The notes under the pieces are model-generated. The model was not told the origin of the DNA. It was given only the letters and a program-made list of their open reading frames with translations, and searched no databases. A program made the translations under genes and the position numbers. Shown here one piece after another: positions 4,820 to 5,288 of a stretch of DNA of 5,288 nucleotides. Position 1 is the first letter of the stretch. Each line of letters begins with the position of its first letter. This DNA comes from an uncultured Bacteroidales bacterium (GTDB taxonomy: Bacteria > Bacteroidota > Bacteroidia > Bacteroidales > UBA932). Location of the stretch: contig CAMHRD010000097.1 in the NCBI GenBank assembly GCA_946187365.1, forward strand, positions 1-5,288. The letters are read 5' to 3'.

Positions 4820-5288
4820 ATGGACAACGAACTTTTAAAGAAAGTACGTAAGATTGAGATAAAGACAAAGTCTCTCTCTCACCAGATCTTTGCAGGAGAG
4901 TACCACTCCGCCTTCAAGGGTAGAGGTATGGCTTTCAGCGAGGTACGTGAGTATCAGTTTGGAGACGATGTCCGCAATATGGACTGGAATGTTACGGCCC
5001 GTTTGCGTTCTCCTTATATAAAAGTGTATGAGGAGGAGAGAGAACTTACGGTTGTTCTGCTTGTAGACGTTAGCCAATCCAGTATATTCGGAACCGTGGA
5101 GAAGACTAAGCGTGAGCTGGTTGCAGAGATTGCAGCAGTGCTCTCCTTCTCCGCCTCAATCAATAACGATAAGGTTGGAGCGCTCTTCTTCTCCTCCAAG
5201 GTTGAAAAGTTCATTCCGCCAAAGAAGGGAAGAAGCCATCTGCTGAGAATCCTCTCCGAACTGTTGGAGTTCAAACCAACCGGGCAGG
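4820..5288 (+). CDS. DUF58 domain protein, 5' part (Bat-type locus)
   Basis: The gene runs off the right edge; 156 codons are visible, about half of the usual 290 or so. It has the DUF58 signature: FKGRGMAFSEVREYQFGDDVRNMDWN (residues 32-57, a GxG..F.E.R.Y..GDD.R.iDW pattern), TARLRSPYIKVYEEERELTV, and then a von Willebrand A-like core starting LLVDVSQSS (81-89). DVSQS (Asp83, Ser85, Ser87) keeps the DxSxS metal-site motif. NNDKVGALFFSSKVEKFIPPKKGRSHLLRIL follows, also typical. DUF58 proteins are regular partners of MoxR ATPases, and in Bacteroidetes the pair usually leads into batA, batB and related genes. Cytoplasmic location is expected. The function in aerotolerance or envelope stress is inferred from context only. 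Confidence 0.92.
   Translation, partial: MDNELLKKVRKIEIKTKSLSHQIFAGEYHSAFKGRGMAFSEVREYQFGDDVRNMDWNVTARLRSPYIKVYEEERELTVVLLVDVSQSSIFGTVEKTKRELVAEIAAVLSFSASINNDKVGALFFSSKVEKFIPPKKGRSHLLRILSELLEFKPTGQ

Noticed and set aside
4835..5274. Minus-strand open frames opposite the DUF58 gene
   Set aside because: The plus-strand frame has a complete DUF58 signature and is open to the window edge, so these are antisense shadows.

Overview
The window reads as a chromosomal segment of a Bacteroidota bacterium, most likely of the order Bacteroidales. Three things support this. Promoter-like boxes match the Bacteroides pattern TTTG-N19/21-TAnnTTTG. Most starts lack a Shine-Dalgarno sequence. The gene content is also typical: exbB-exbD-tonB with a Bacteroidetes-style TonB carrying a PPPPE motif after its membrane anchor, and a moxR-DUF58 pair of the kind that begins Bat (Bacteroides aerotolerance) loci. 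Genus cannot be assigned from sequence reading alone.

Layout, left to right. Positions 1-119 hold the 5' part of a minus-strand gene whose first 39 residues look like a membrane anchor. Positions 120-268 are a divergent promoter region with one Bacteroides-type promoter on each strand. Positions 269-655 (+) encode a 128-residue, three-helix membrane protein that resembles a minimal MotA/TolQ/ExbB-type protein. Positions 656-928 lie between convergent genes and hold four directly oriented hairpin repeats in two related sub-families. They share a GTGTCC/GGACAC-type core and have exchanged base pairs in the outer stem.

Positions 929-2900 (-) form a tight exbB-exbD-tonB operon, a proton-motive-force transduction complex for outer-membrane transport. 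Its TonB has a Gly/Ser/Thr-rich insertion within the C-terminal domain, encoded by an imperfect direct repeat. Upstream and co-oriented, 2966-3757 (-) is truA, the tRNA pseudouridine synthase. A 57-bp divergent gap separates it from 3815-4807 (+), a MoxR-family AAA+ ATPase, followed after 12 nt by a DUF58 protein that runs off the right end.

Most of the window is ordinary core content. The parts worth a second look are the hairpin array, the TonB insertion, the small ExbB-like protein near a canonical ExbB operon, and the very short distance between promoter box and start codon at two minus-strand genes. Nothing here clearly amounts to a new defence or mobile system.
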